Positions 24,296-34,492 of a stretch of 64,000 nucleotides of DNA are shown in pieces; within the stretch, counting starts at the first letter, position 1, and every line of letters starts with the position of its first letter. The translations under genes were made by a program, and so were the position numbers. This stretch comes from Cercis canadensis (lineage: Eukaryota; Streptophyta; Magnoliopsida; Fabales; Fabaceae), in assembly GCA_003255065.1 (NCBI GenBank), contig QAOA01008548.1, positions 14,009 through 78,008 of the forward strand. The letters are read 5' to 3'. A model generated the notes under the pieces. It was not told the DNA's origin. It saw only the letters and a program-made list of their open reading frames with translations, and ran no database searches.

Positions 24296-24685
24296 TAACA
24301 CGGCCGTGTGTACCCCGTGTCTACCATCCAGAGGCTACTGCTCAAGCTCAAGGACAAACACGGCCTCAGACAGGAACAGACACGGCCGTGTCCAAGGCCG
24401 TGTTGATCAAGCAGAATGTCCAAGAGAACAAAGGCCCAGTCTAAGGGCAAACACGGTCAAGAAAAGAGAAGAACACGGCCGTGTGAGGGGCCGTGTTGAA
24501 CAGGCAGAGGCTACAAAGTCAAGACACGCCCAGGCCAAAGAAGAGCACGGGCCATGTCTGAGAGACACGGCCGTGATCAAAAAGGAACACGGGCGTGTCA
24601 GAGCCCGTGTTCGATGACCAGAAATGCAACTTAAGTGACACGCCCAGGACCAGAAAAGGAACACGGCCGTGTCAGGGCCGTGTTC
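24296..24685 (+). repeat. Cluster of ACACGGCCGTGT palindromes
   Basis: The 12-bp palindrome ACACGGCCGTGT or a one- or two-base variant recurs at about 24298, 24380, 24473, 24563, 24589 and 24660. It is usually followed within about 20 bp by a half site GGCCGTGTT or GCCCGTGTT, and most copies lie 70-95 bp apart. The cluster lies just upstream of the LTR TATA box, so it may be a promoter-proximal array of factor sites. It also creates spurious open frames on both strands. Confidence 0.85.
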
Positions 24686-24722
24686 GAGCTATTTTTGACC
24701 AAATGACCTAATCCTGCACAAG

Positions 24723-24730
24723 TATAAAAA
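24723..24730 (+). promoter_or_regulatory. TATA box of the solo LTR
   Basis: TATAAAAA lies downstream of the palindrome cluster and upstream of the long leader-like part. It marks the plus-strand orientation of the LTR. Confidence 0.65.
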
Positions 24731-27700
24731 GGGAATCTGATGCATGGAAAAGGGAGGCCGTACTTGGGAAGAAAAAGAGCAGAAGAACTAGAGAGCAAGG
24801 GGGGGCAATCGGGACTGGATCGTCATAGAGTTTCTTCTTCTCCTTTTCTTTTCATCTCATGTTGAATACTTATTTGTTTTTATTGAACTCAAGTATGAGT
24901 AGCTAAATTCTTATAGTTAGGGGTTTGATGTAATTCATTTGTAATGAAGTTTCAAGATTGAATAAACTTGTTTTAGCACAACTTCGTTTGTTGAATGGAA
25001 TTTGCTGATCTTAATGCCTTTAAATGCTTAGCTACCATTTGAATGGTCAAGAGATTCGTTTCAATACTAGGAATAGTAAGATTCGAATGTGTCCTGTAAA
25101 TTCTGTCCTAAATTGAGTTAATCTAGGAATAGATAACTTCGTTTAGGTGGTATCAGATTAATTTCCTAGAACCAAATCACCTAGATCAATTAGTTGTATC
25201 AAGGAATTGGACAAGTAATTGACATAGGGAGGATTGTATCACCAAGGAATTGGGTTCAATCACTTTAAGGAAATTAACCAACAACAAAAGAATTGTGACT
25301 GAAATAAGTAGCCCAATATTGTTTCTAAGATTACCTTGTCTATGAGGAAATCAAATTGCAAGTGAATGAAATCAACCCCTAACTTTTCTCATTCTTATTA
25401 CAAATCTCTCATTTAGATTATTTCTTACAGTTTGTTACGAAATTGTTGGAGTTTTGTTATTTAGTTGTCACTTAGTTAATTGCAGCAGCTCAATCCAGGA
25501 CTGCCTTCAATCCAAATCATTAATCCTTCCGAATAGAATCTTTATTGGTGAAATTAGTAATTGTTAGCCTTAATCCTCGTGGGAACGATACTCTACTCAC
25601 TACTATATTACTTGTGTGACCCGGTATACTTGCCGGAAAAAGTCCCATCATGTTTGTCTCAAGAGCCTCAAACTCCTTAGCCATGGCCTCCTGCCATAAT
25701 GGGTCCCCTGCTGCTTTTTTGTAAGTTTTTGGTTCATTGTCACTGAGAATGCCTTTGATGAGTGGCTGATCATTGTTAGAGAGAGTGTTGAAACAAAGTG
25801 ATCTTTGGACAAAACCCACGTTAGTGATAGTGTGAGAACATATAGCAGCCAAAGCATCAACCTCAGTAGACGGAACAATAGAACCACACACATAATCTTT
25901 AAGATGGGTAGGAGGTCTGGAAATTCTATTAGAATTCCTAACAACTTGATTATTCGGATTGATAGTAGGCAAAGGAAGTTGATCGATTTTAGGTGAAGGA
26001 AAAAACTAAGAAATGGAAGGTTGAAATGCAGGACTATGAACTGGATAAGGATGTTCACAGAGATAGGGCAGCAAGAAAATGACGGTTGAGAAATATTGCT
26101 AGACTTGAAAGGGAAGACATTTTCATGAAAAACTACATCTTGAGACAGGAAAATTTGATTACTGTGAAGGTTGAGAATTTTGTAGGCTTTCTTTCCAAAA
26201 GGATAACCAAGAAAAACTCCAAGGAAGAAACGAGGCATGAATTTGTCCCTTCCTTGAGAAATGGTAGAAACAAAACAAAGACAATCAAATGACTTCAAGT
26301 GAGAAAAAGAAGGTGGATTGTTAAAAAGTATGTGGAATGGGGTTTGATTGCCGAGGACTTTGGAAGGCATCCTGTTGATGAAATAAGTTGCAATAATCAC
26401 ACAATCTCCCCAGTATTTAACAGGAAAACCAGATTGGAATAAAAGGGCTTTAGAGGTCTCAAGAAGGTGTTTGTGTTTCCTTTCAACAACCCCATTTTGT
26501 TGGGGTGTATAGGGGCATAAAGTTTGGTGAATGATTCCTAATGAGGAAAAAAAATGTTTGACCAATAGAACTAATACCAAGTTCTGGTGCATTATCTGTG
26601 CGTATAACCTTGATGACAGTGGTTTTAAATTGGGTTTGAATGAGATATATGAAGGATTTAATCACAGTGAAGGCTGAGGATTTATTGTGAAGTAAGTGCA
26701 CCCATGTATTCCTACTAAAATCATCCACAATGGTTTAAAAATAGGTATGTTTGGCATATGTAGGTGTTTTATAGGGCCCCTAAACATCAATATGTATGAG
26801 ATCAAATGGAGACTTTGTAGAGGTGTGACTAAGGGAAAAAGGGATTTTATGTTGTCTGGACTGAGAACAAATCAGACAAGGATCAACATCATTATTATTG
26901 AACTTGGAAACATCAATTGGCAACAAATGCAGTTTACAAATGGGCATATGTCCCATGCGTAAATGCCAAAGAAAAGGACTGTTATTTTTACAAGATGAAT
27001 TGCAACTCAAGTTACAATACAAAGATGAAGAAATAGAGGAATCAACAACTTTGATAGTGTGTTGTTGCAGAAGATACAGGCCTCCATTTCTTTTACCAAG
27101 GATCATTTGCCTCTACATTAAAGGGGCCTGAATATAGCAAAAGTTATCAGAAAAACATATGATACATTTATACTGAGAAATGAGTTTATTGATGGATAAG
27201 AGGTTGAATTTAAAGGATGGAACAAAAAGAACATTTGAAAGAATAATTTGAGGAGACAAAACAACTATGCCCAATGAACTAACCGGAACAGTCTCACCAT
27301 TTGGAAGTGAAATAGAATATGGTACTTTAACATCAACCAAATCAGAAAAAAGTAGCTTTATCCAAACACATGTGATTAGATGTCCTTGTGTCTATTATCC
27401 AAAACTGTGTTTTGCGAAATGTATCAGCAGAATGTGCATTAGAAAGCAAATTACCTACAAAGTGAGCAGCAACCATGACAATGGGCAGGTTATTCGGTTC
27501 AATTGGCTTCAACTGATTCAAAAGCTTCATAAGTTGGTTGTACTGGTCATGGGAAATTTGAGAAGCAGGAGAATTACTATTGCTTTTTGGATTGTCATTG
27601 GTTTCTGCTTGAACAGATCCAGAGAATTTCTTTGGCCTCTGGAATTTGAAGTCTGCAAGATAACCATGCAATTTGTAGCACTTGTCTTTAGTGTGCCTTG

Positions 27701-28611
27701 GTTTTTTGCAATAATTGCAAGTAACAAAGGATTTCTTGCCTTGATCAGATTTTTGAGGAGGACCAGTAGTGTTATTTCTGCCAGCATTGGTATACATAAC
27801 AACATTGTTGTGAAGAAAAGGAGAAATAGGAGCAAAAATTTTCTTTTGCTTTTCTTCATGGATGAGAATTGCATAGGCCTGATTAACACTAGGAAGATGA
27901 GACATCATAAGGATATGACTCTAACAAACGAAAAAACATCATTAAGTCCCATGAGAAATTGAAAAAGCTTCTGATCCTCAAGGTATTTATTGAACAATTT
28001 TGAAGTACCACAGGAGCAATCAGGAATGGCTTGAAGAGCCTTTGATTCATCCCAAATCTTCTTGATTTTGGTGTAGTAGGTTGATATATGGTCTGTGCCT
28101 TGAGCAATCGAGAACAATTCTTTTTGCACTTGATATATCAGAGCACCATTAGCTTGTTTGAACCGTTCTATGAGTTCCAGTCACATTTCTTGAGCAGTGG
28201 AAATGTATATGACGCTCTCTGCAATTTCCTTGCTCAAAGAGTCGAGAATCTAACTGATAACCATATGATTACAACAATTCCATGCGGCCAGCAGCGGAGA
28301 ATCAAAATCCGGCTTTGCTGTTTCACCATTGACGAAACCTAATTTGTTCTTTACAGAAAGAGCAATCACAATGGCTCTTTTCCAAGCATTGAATCCGCTT
28401 CCATCAAATTTCTTTGATACCAAAACAACTCCAGGATTGTCAGAAGAATATAGATACAAAGGATTCGAAGGATCGATAGCCAGATTGTCAAGAAAACCAG
28501 AACCTCCATGGAAGGAATTTGCAGAGTTTGTAGATTGATTCATCATATTTTCAGAATTTCAAAGAGAAAAAAATCAAGATCGGTTAGAAAAAAATGATCG
28601 AGCCTTTGAAA

Positions 28612-28623
28612 GCTCTAATACCA
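28612..28623 (-). other. Primer-binding site of the 22-29 kb copia element
   Basis: On the minus strand this reads TGGTATTAGAGC, one mismatch from the initiator-Met tRNA complement. It directly abuts the 5' LTR. Confidence 0.9.
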
Positions 28624-28920
28624 TGAAAATCCCTCTAGAAGAGGGAAAAACCAAAGACCACAGAGAAATAGGCAGATGACTAGAAACCAGAGAGAAAGTA
28701 AATCAGAGAGATGAAAGAATTTATGTATATGTGTATTACTTCATATCAGATATACAGTGATATATATACATATATGTTATACAAGCAGAGAAGTAAATAT
28801 GCAAAGATGACACGTAAGCCACCCAACTAACTACTCTAACAAACTATTACAGGATAACCAAAATAAGCTAACTAACTAGCTACTGTGGTTAAGTGATAAA
28901 TAAAGCTGTACAAGACAATA
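28624..28920 (-). repeat. 5' LTR of the 22-29 kb copia element
   Basis: A 297-bp LTR, matching the 22432-22774 copy apart from the TA-repeat length and scattered substitutions. It is followed by the CTATG target-site duplication. On the minus strand it starts TATTGTCTTG and ends TTTTCA. Confidence 0.92.
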
Positions 28921-28925
28921 CTATG

Positions 28926-30220
28926 TAGAATTTTTATCTAATTAGCTATATTCCATGAGTAGTGTTAACATAATATTACCTTGTAAAAATCAATTATATA
29001 TTTTTGAAGAATTATTTTTTTAAAAATTATAATAGTACAAACCCCAAGTAAGGGGTAGTAGCTCTATGACCCTCTCTAACTCCAGTTCTTGTACAAAATA
29101 ACCCTTTTGTGAACTCATTGGGAAGCTCAAGAAAAACTTAGTGACCCAATTAGATTAAAAAAAATAGTTCCATATTAAAATATAATCTAAGAATTATATT
29201 AAAACTACTATTCCATCTAAACAATTCATGTAACTTTTCCTTTAGGGCCCAAATTATACACTTTAATAGGTAACTAACAGTTATCACTCTTTTTGGGTGA
29301 CTTGGTATTTGATGAGCTTCATATTGATTACGATTATAGAATTTTGTTATGCCAAGAATTACAAAGTGTAGAGGATGGAACCGCTACCCCACACTTTCGA
29401 TAGGATAGTAACTTGGAAAGACAAATTAAAAATACATGTTTCCACCAATAAGTGAATTTTCAAGATTCGCCACAGCTTCTGCTAGTGTTTCTTTTTATAT
29501 ATTTTTTTAATTACATAAGAACACAATGTGATTTGGAAGGGGAATAGGAGTATATGGCAGGGATTTAACCCTTGGCATCAAACAACCTGGTTCCAATGAC
29601 CGAGGGAGACATTCGACCCTGCAAGTGTTTAGTTTCTCTTTTTTTGTTTCTTTCCTACTCTTGCAAGAAAAAACCCACAAGCATCAAAATGATTCGATCC
29701 TTGGTTTTAGAACTTTCATTTGTCCTTTTTGTGGTTTTAAAAATAAAAAAAAAAAAATTGAATTTGAATTTTCCATCAAAACCCTTACAATTAAAAAATC
29801 TTTCATGGTAAATTTGGTGATAATTACAATGAATTCTATGGTTTCATGAACAATAGTTATTTCGAGACACTGGAAGTAGAGTTAGTCTTTAAAAGCATCT
29901 AAGTTGAAGGAAATCAATAGAGGTGTCGTAACTTTGGCTTTTCTTTTTTTAATGGAAAGATCAATAGAATATTATTATTTTATATTGTTTTTTTCCTCGG
30001 GTACAATGAGGTACATATGATTATTGGATGTTGAATTCTACTAGAATGTTTGGGCATGTTATAAACTATCCTTGCTAAAGACCCAGCAGCCATCTCACCT
30101 AACACCACCAAACATAAGGTAAGAAACTAACATTCTGATGCAGTTGCGGCTCTATAGAAAACATATCTAACATATATCATTTCCAGATTCATATTCTAGC
30201 ACAGAGTAATTATAGCACCC
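28926..30220. other. Intergenic spacer
   Basis: AT-rich with no supported gene. A segment near 29555-29615 (GGATTTAACCCTTGGCATCAAA, then GGTTCCAATGACC) resembles one near 42663-42705 and looks like a dispersed repeat. Confidence 0.4.
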
Positions 30221-30224
30221 GTGT

Positions 30225-31460
30225 TAGAGCTCTTTGTTTTCACTATACTGTTTTGACTACGGAAAACTGCTTTGCCAATGTATATAAAGCCTTGTGTTTG
30301 GGAATTTTGACTCAAGCCAATCTCTTATACTCACATTTTCTCTGATAAATAGGTTTTGGAAGAAATCAGTCACAGTGATTTCAAAGTCCGTTGATGATGA
30401 TTATGAAGAATATAAATCAATTCGTGGCATGATGGTGGTTTTCAAATATCAAATCATTGATTTACTGTACAGAATATGATTAGTTAGTTAAATATTGTTA
30501 GTTACTTAGAGTATGAGGCTTAGCTGTAACCAGACTGGTTAGATAGTTAGCTATAGTGTAGTTAGCATGAGTTAAATTAATTAACCTTGGTTAGATGCAG
30601 AGTTTATATTCAGTTAGTTAGCAGTTAGTCTTTGCTGATTTATAGTGGCCTACGTGGCAAATTCTCTTCTTGTATATAAGCACATCATGTGCATTGTTTA
30701 CATTCTGAGAAGTTGAATATACAGAAAGCAGTTTCTTCATCTCACTGAGCAGCTCTTCTTCTTGCTTCGAGTTTTTCTGATTGTTCATCCTTTCTAAGGA
30801 TTCTCACATTTACCAATTTCAACTCCAGTGTTGTTAACTTTATTCTGTCCAAAATGAATGGAGCAGTTACCTGAGGTATTAACATTTTTCTATATAATTT
30901 TGTCTGTGACACAATGTTAATATCATTAGTTATTAGAATCCATATCGGCCTTTGTTTGCGTTTTCAGTAGGATGTAAAGCAGATGTGCATAATGGGAATG
31001 AGATATCACTAACCATAAAGTCTGCATCGACTACCATGTTGAGAATAAAAGAGAAAGGGAGGTAGTTCCCTCACCTACATCCCCAATGCAGGATAATAGG
31101 CCTTTGAAGAATTTCCAGGGCAACATACCTTCTTGTGACCCTCATCATTGAGTATCTACATGGCATGTTCCTTGGGTCCGCAAAATGCACAGAAAATATT
31201 TTCAATTTATCTCTAAGTTAAAGAATGGATGCTGTTGCTGCTTCAATCGTGGTCTGGAAGCTGGCACTGATTCATGCATAGGAAACCTCTGACTCTCTCA
31301 AATTTAGGCAATCTCCTTGATGAACTATGCAGCATCTTAAAAGCCAAATCCGGCTAGCCTTGCATGGATGGGTTTTATACCTATACATAGCTAATGTGTA
31401 CTTAAGATCAATGCTAATGTTGTCAAGATATACAACTGGTATTGTGTCAAATTTCTTCAT
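30225..31460 (+). pseudogene. Unrecognised small-gene family, copy 3 (broken)
   Basis: The promoter-like region (TTTGTTTTCACTATACTG, TATATAAAGCC near 30281, GACTCAAGCCAATCTC) and an acidic first-exon segment (SVDDDYEEYKSI, about 30385-30425) are collinear with copy 4 at 33.1 kb. Here the start codon equivalent to the ATG at 33251 reads GTG, and the exon is split by the solo LTR at 30466-30808. Downstream similarity to copy 4 continues through an intron-like segment to GGATGTAAAGCAGATGTGCA near 30972, and more weakly to about 31310. Inactive. The function of the family is unknown. Confidence 0.5.
30466..30808 (+). mobile_element. Solo copia LTR, 343 bp
   Basis: TG...CA termini (TGTACAGAATATG...TTCTCACA), flanked by a perfect 5-bp duplication TTTAC (30461-30465 and 30809-30813). 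It contains TATATA at 30673-30678 and TTAGTTAG-rich U3 sequence, like plant copia LTRs. The paralogous locus near 33338-33350 reads GATTTACCAATTTCAG without the insertion and so serves as the empty site. There are no internal sequences, so this is a solo LTR in plus orientation. Confidence 0.92.
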
Positions 31461-32900
31461 CTATAGTTCTCCATGTATCCACAATTTCATAAAAGACAAC
31501 TTGTAATAATTTTATAAAATGCCGAATACTATAGCCTAAGTTATTAGTGTAGGGTATGAAAATAAATATGCTTTACAATTAAACCAACTGATCTGACACA
31601 TACACAAAAGAACCCAACTATTTAATGAAGCACGTAGACACACATATGTGTGTGTCGATAAACTAAACTAATCTCTTCTAAAATATATATACATGTTAAA
31701 ATGAGCAAGACGTTAATACACAAATATTGCAAAGGAAATTAAAATTTGAAATTGCAAAATTGCCAACTCTCGTATCTTGGATGCACATGTAAATTCTCAT
31801 TCATATTAAGATATACTTAATTTGATTTCATGCTACATCGATTAGATCTTTGAGGAAAAAGAAAATGGAATTGTGAAGCTGTAATATGTTCCAAAGAGAA
31901 ACCCTAATGGAAAAAAATAATCAATTAAAAATATTGTTAGTGCATCAAGCATATTTCCTCCCTTTCGATGTTTGAGAAGGAAACTCCCTGGAAAATATCA
32001 TAGGAAACCACTCATGAGAGGTTGCATGGACAACGATATCCAAGATTTATCTTAAGGTGGACGTACAATCCTTGAAATTAAGGGCATCTAATATTACCAA
32101 GTAAAAGAAGTAATTGCATAAACTGTATAATGCAAAAGAATTTTATCATTTTCCCCTACCATAGACTCTAATAATACTACTTAATAAAAACTGTTCCAAA
32201 GTTAAGGGGCACATCGAACATTTGCTTAAAACGCCAAGCAAATTAATTACACTAGTAGAATTGAGGGTCCTAACTATCCAATGTAGATTGAAGGACACAT
32301 GGAAAGAATCAGCTGAACGAAAGGGTTTCAAGCTCAGACTTTTCTTTGTCAGTTATTCCCACTGAAAGAAATGAGGGTTTGGAGAAACAACTAAAATTTA
32401 GTGCTATAAAAGAACAATGCATTAAACTCTTGTATAACCAAAATAAAACAAACTTGGTGAACCTCTACTACATGCTTCAATCAAATCTATGGTTTGGACC
32501 GATATTAAATTCAAAATTTTCCATTTCAAAATCACAAATAGGACAAATGATAGCAATGTAACAAAGATTTATACTTCAAGGCTGCGCAATATTCCTAGTA
32601 CTGAGAGAGATAGAATTCCACAATCGGGCACAAGATATGTAAATATAAATGAAACTAAAAGAATATTTTAATGATCAATTTGGCGATTAAGAAGTAACAG
32701 TTAAAGAATCTTTTAATAGTCAATATGGTCATTGTCATAGTGCAATCTATGGTTCCACCAACAATAATTATTTACTTCTGGAAAGCAGAAGGAGAGATGT
32801 AATAACATAGAATTCTACCAAATTTTGACTTTTTCTTTTTTCGTAAGGAAATCATCAAAATAATACATTACTTTTATGATATAATTTTTTCTGCCAGCAT
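31460..32900. other. Intergenic spacer
   Basis: I see no gene or transposon terminus here. The sequence is AT-rich, with short chance frames only. Confidence 0.4.
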
Positions 32901-34020
32901 TTTATTTTTGGAAGTTGTAACCTACTAAAATGTTTGAAATTGTACTAAACAATCCTTGTAAGAGACTAAACGGCCATGTTCACCTAACACACGCAAACAT
33001 TTTGTAAGACGATAACATTCTGGTCTAGCTGTAGACAAACAGATAATATATCTATCATGTATAATGTCTAGATTCATTTTCTAGCACATAGCAGTATTAG
33101 AGCCCATTGTTTTCACTGCCCGTTGTTTTGTCTGCCCAACAACTGCTTTCCTATTGTATATATAGCCTTGCATTAGGAGATTTTGACACAATCCAATTTC
33201 TCATACTCTCATATTGCACTCAATTTATACGTTTTGTGAAGAAATCAGTAATGGTGGTCTCAGATGCAGCTGATGATGATGAATATGAAGATAGTAAAGC
33301 CATTCATGGGAAGATGAAGTCAAATATCAAATCAACGATTTACCAATTTCAGCTTCTTCATTATTTGAATCATCAATGGACCTGGAGGTTATAACATTTC
33401 TCTAAATAATTTTTCATTGACACAATTTTAATCTCATTAGTAATTAATATGCGTATTGGTATCTGGTTTGCGTTTTCTGTAGGATATGAGGCAAATACGC
33501 ATAATGCTAATAACAGATCAGGCTTTTGGGTGTCCGAATCAACTTGATCGAAGAGAACAAGAAAAGGCCTATTATGACAGAACTCAAAAGCCCATGAACG
33601 TAATCCTCATTTGTCATATAAATGTATTTTCATTTTCCTGTACAACTCCTCTTCTCTGGATATTAATCTGGGAAGTTCAGGGAAATGACGTACACCATTG
33701 ATGATCCTTACATGGAACAGTAGCTCATATGAGCTGCCTTCTCCGTTTGCCATCAGATTTCTGCTACTGTTTTCCTGACCTGCTCTCCCTCGTAGAACTG
33801 GAAATACACGTGAAAGGGAGGAAGCCAACCTTGATGAATAAAACAAGGCATGGATGTCTACGCTTCTTCGGCCTGAAATTATTAAGATCTATAAAGCCTC
33901 TGTCTTTGCTCGCCAAAGGCACATCAAAGATTTTCTACAAGTAAATGCTGTTGGTGCTTCAATCATGTCCGGAAGTTGAAGCTGATAACCTATTGGAAGC
34001 CTCTGACTCCACAAAATTTA
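32900..34020 (+). pseudogene. Unrecognised small-gene family, copy 4
   Basis: Promoter-like sequence includes CCCATTGTTTTCACTGCC, a TATA-like TGTATATATAGCC near 33156 and CAATCCAATTTCTCATACTC. An ATG at 33251 opens an acidic frame (MVVSDAADDDEYEDSKAIHG) that runs to a possible donor GAG/GTTATA near 33387. A second segment follows a CTGTAG acceptor at 33483 (GATATGAGGCAAATACGC), but joining the two in the obvious phase meets a stop. Either the splice sites differ or the copy is dead. It is paralogous to the copies at 16.6, 21.0 and 30.3 kb. No domain recognised. Confidence 0.45.
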
Positions 34021-34053
34021 GGGGATGTGGTTGATGTTTATTCTTATTTTTTT

Positions 34054-34278
34054 GAGTAAAACCCTTTTTTAGTCTTTGAAAAATGCAGCCACTAACAAAT
34101 TTGTCCTCCAAAAATTTTCGGTGACAAATTGGTCCTTAAATGTCACTAACAGGACCCTACTGGAGGACTAATTTGTTCGACAGAATGATAATTCAATGAC
34201 CAATTTATCACCGAAAATTTTTAGAGGACGAATTTGCCAGTGACTATATTTTTCAAGGACTAAAAGAGGGTTTTACTC
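34054..34278. mobile_element. Foldback MITE, Mutator-like
   Basis: The 225-bp segment starts GAGTAAAACCCTTTTTTAGT and ends with its reverse complement (GAGGGTTTTACTC). The inverted arms are about 90 bp and include TTTTCGGTGA and AAATTGGTC. The flanking 9-mers TATTTTTTT and TCTCTTTTT match at 7 of 9 positions, which would fit a decayed Mutator-type duplication. The terminal sequence resembles the ends at 44.09 kb and 45.28 kb. Confidence 0.75.
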
Positions 34279-34384
34279 TCTCTTTTTTTCCCACATCTGT
34301 ATTACACTTGAAACAAATTTCTACTAAAAAGTTTTTAATAATTGCTCAATCTCATGTGAGATGCCATTTTGAAAAAAAAAAAAG

Positions 34385-34492
34385 TCACCAAATTGTTTGT
34401 GGCCGAGTGGTATTGAGGTTGTTCTTAGAATTTTTGGATTGTATGTTCGAACCCATAATCTTAGTTAAAATACCAAAACAAAAAAAAAAAGT
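34385..34492 (+). mobile_element. tRNA-derived SINE-like sequence
   Basis: TGGCCGAGTGGT at 34400-34411 matches a pol III A box of the tRNA-Ser/Leu type. GTTCGAACCC at about 34445-34454 matches a B box at suitable spacing, and the segment ends in an A-rich tail before 34492. A weaker relative is at 47915-47990. It is too diverged in between to be a functional tRNA gene. Confidence 0.55.

Larger units (their letters stand above)
24078..25650 (+). mobile_element. Solo LTR (Ty3/gypsy-like) nested in copia RT
   Basis: A 1,573-bp insertion with TG...CA termini (TGATACTTGT...CCCATCA), flanked by a perfect 5-bp duplication TGTTT (24073-24077 and 25651-25655). Removing it and one TGTTT restores collinearity of the copia frame at the start of the reverse transcriptase. 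It has a U3-like part with GC-rich palindromes, a TATA box near 24723 and a long AT-rich R/U5-like part, but no internal coding region. It is therefore a solo LTR left by recombination between the two LTRs of a full element. Its length and organisation suggest Ty3/gypsy, but this was not proven. Confidence 0.9.
22869..28546 (-). pseudogene. Copia gag-pol remnant, interrupted
   Basis: Blocks in order on the minus strand: gag N-terminus from 28546 (FNAWKRAIVIALSVKNK); gag core at 27905-28129; CCHC knuckle near 27690-27735 (CNYCKKPRHTKDKC); protease region near 27370-27400 with IIDTRTSNH in place of DTGAS; gag-pre-integrase (LWHLRMGHM) near 27000; integrase core at 25990-26728 (IRTDNAPE, PQQNGVVERKHKH, FLGYPFGKKAYK). 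The reverse transcriptase begins at the right side of the nested LTR (WQEAMAKEFEALE) and resumes to its left (CKWVYKIK, FDETFS, LDVNNAFL, LYGLKQASRQ). After KQASRQ the segment that should hold YVDD is deleted. RNase H pieces follow at 22869-23477 (YCDSDRA, SLSSAEAEYHSM). Non-functional. Confidence 0.93.
22432..28920 (-). mobile_element. Ty1/copia element with both LTRs, nested insertion
   Basis: A minus-strand copia element. The 5' LTR is at 28624-28920, the primer-binding site at 28612-28623, gag-pol remnants run leftward, and a polypurine tract and 3' LTR lie at 22775-22785 and 22432-22774. A perfect 5-bp target-site duplication CTATG flanks it (22427-22431 and 28921-28925). The coding region is broken by frameshifts, by an internal deletion in the reverse transcriptase and by a 1,573-bp solo LTR at 24078-25650. 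Apart from TA-repeat expansion in the left LTR, the LTRs are closely similar. Confidence 0.95.

Noticed and set aside
24225-24664. Overlapping open frames on both strands, Arg/Cys-rich
   Set aside because: They come from the GC-rich palindromes in the solo LTR; frames on both strands are expected there.
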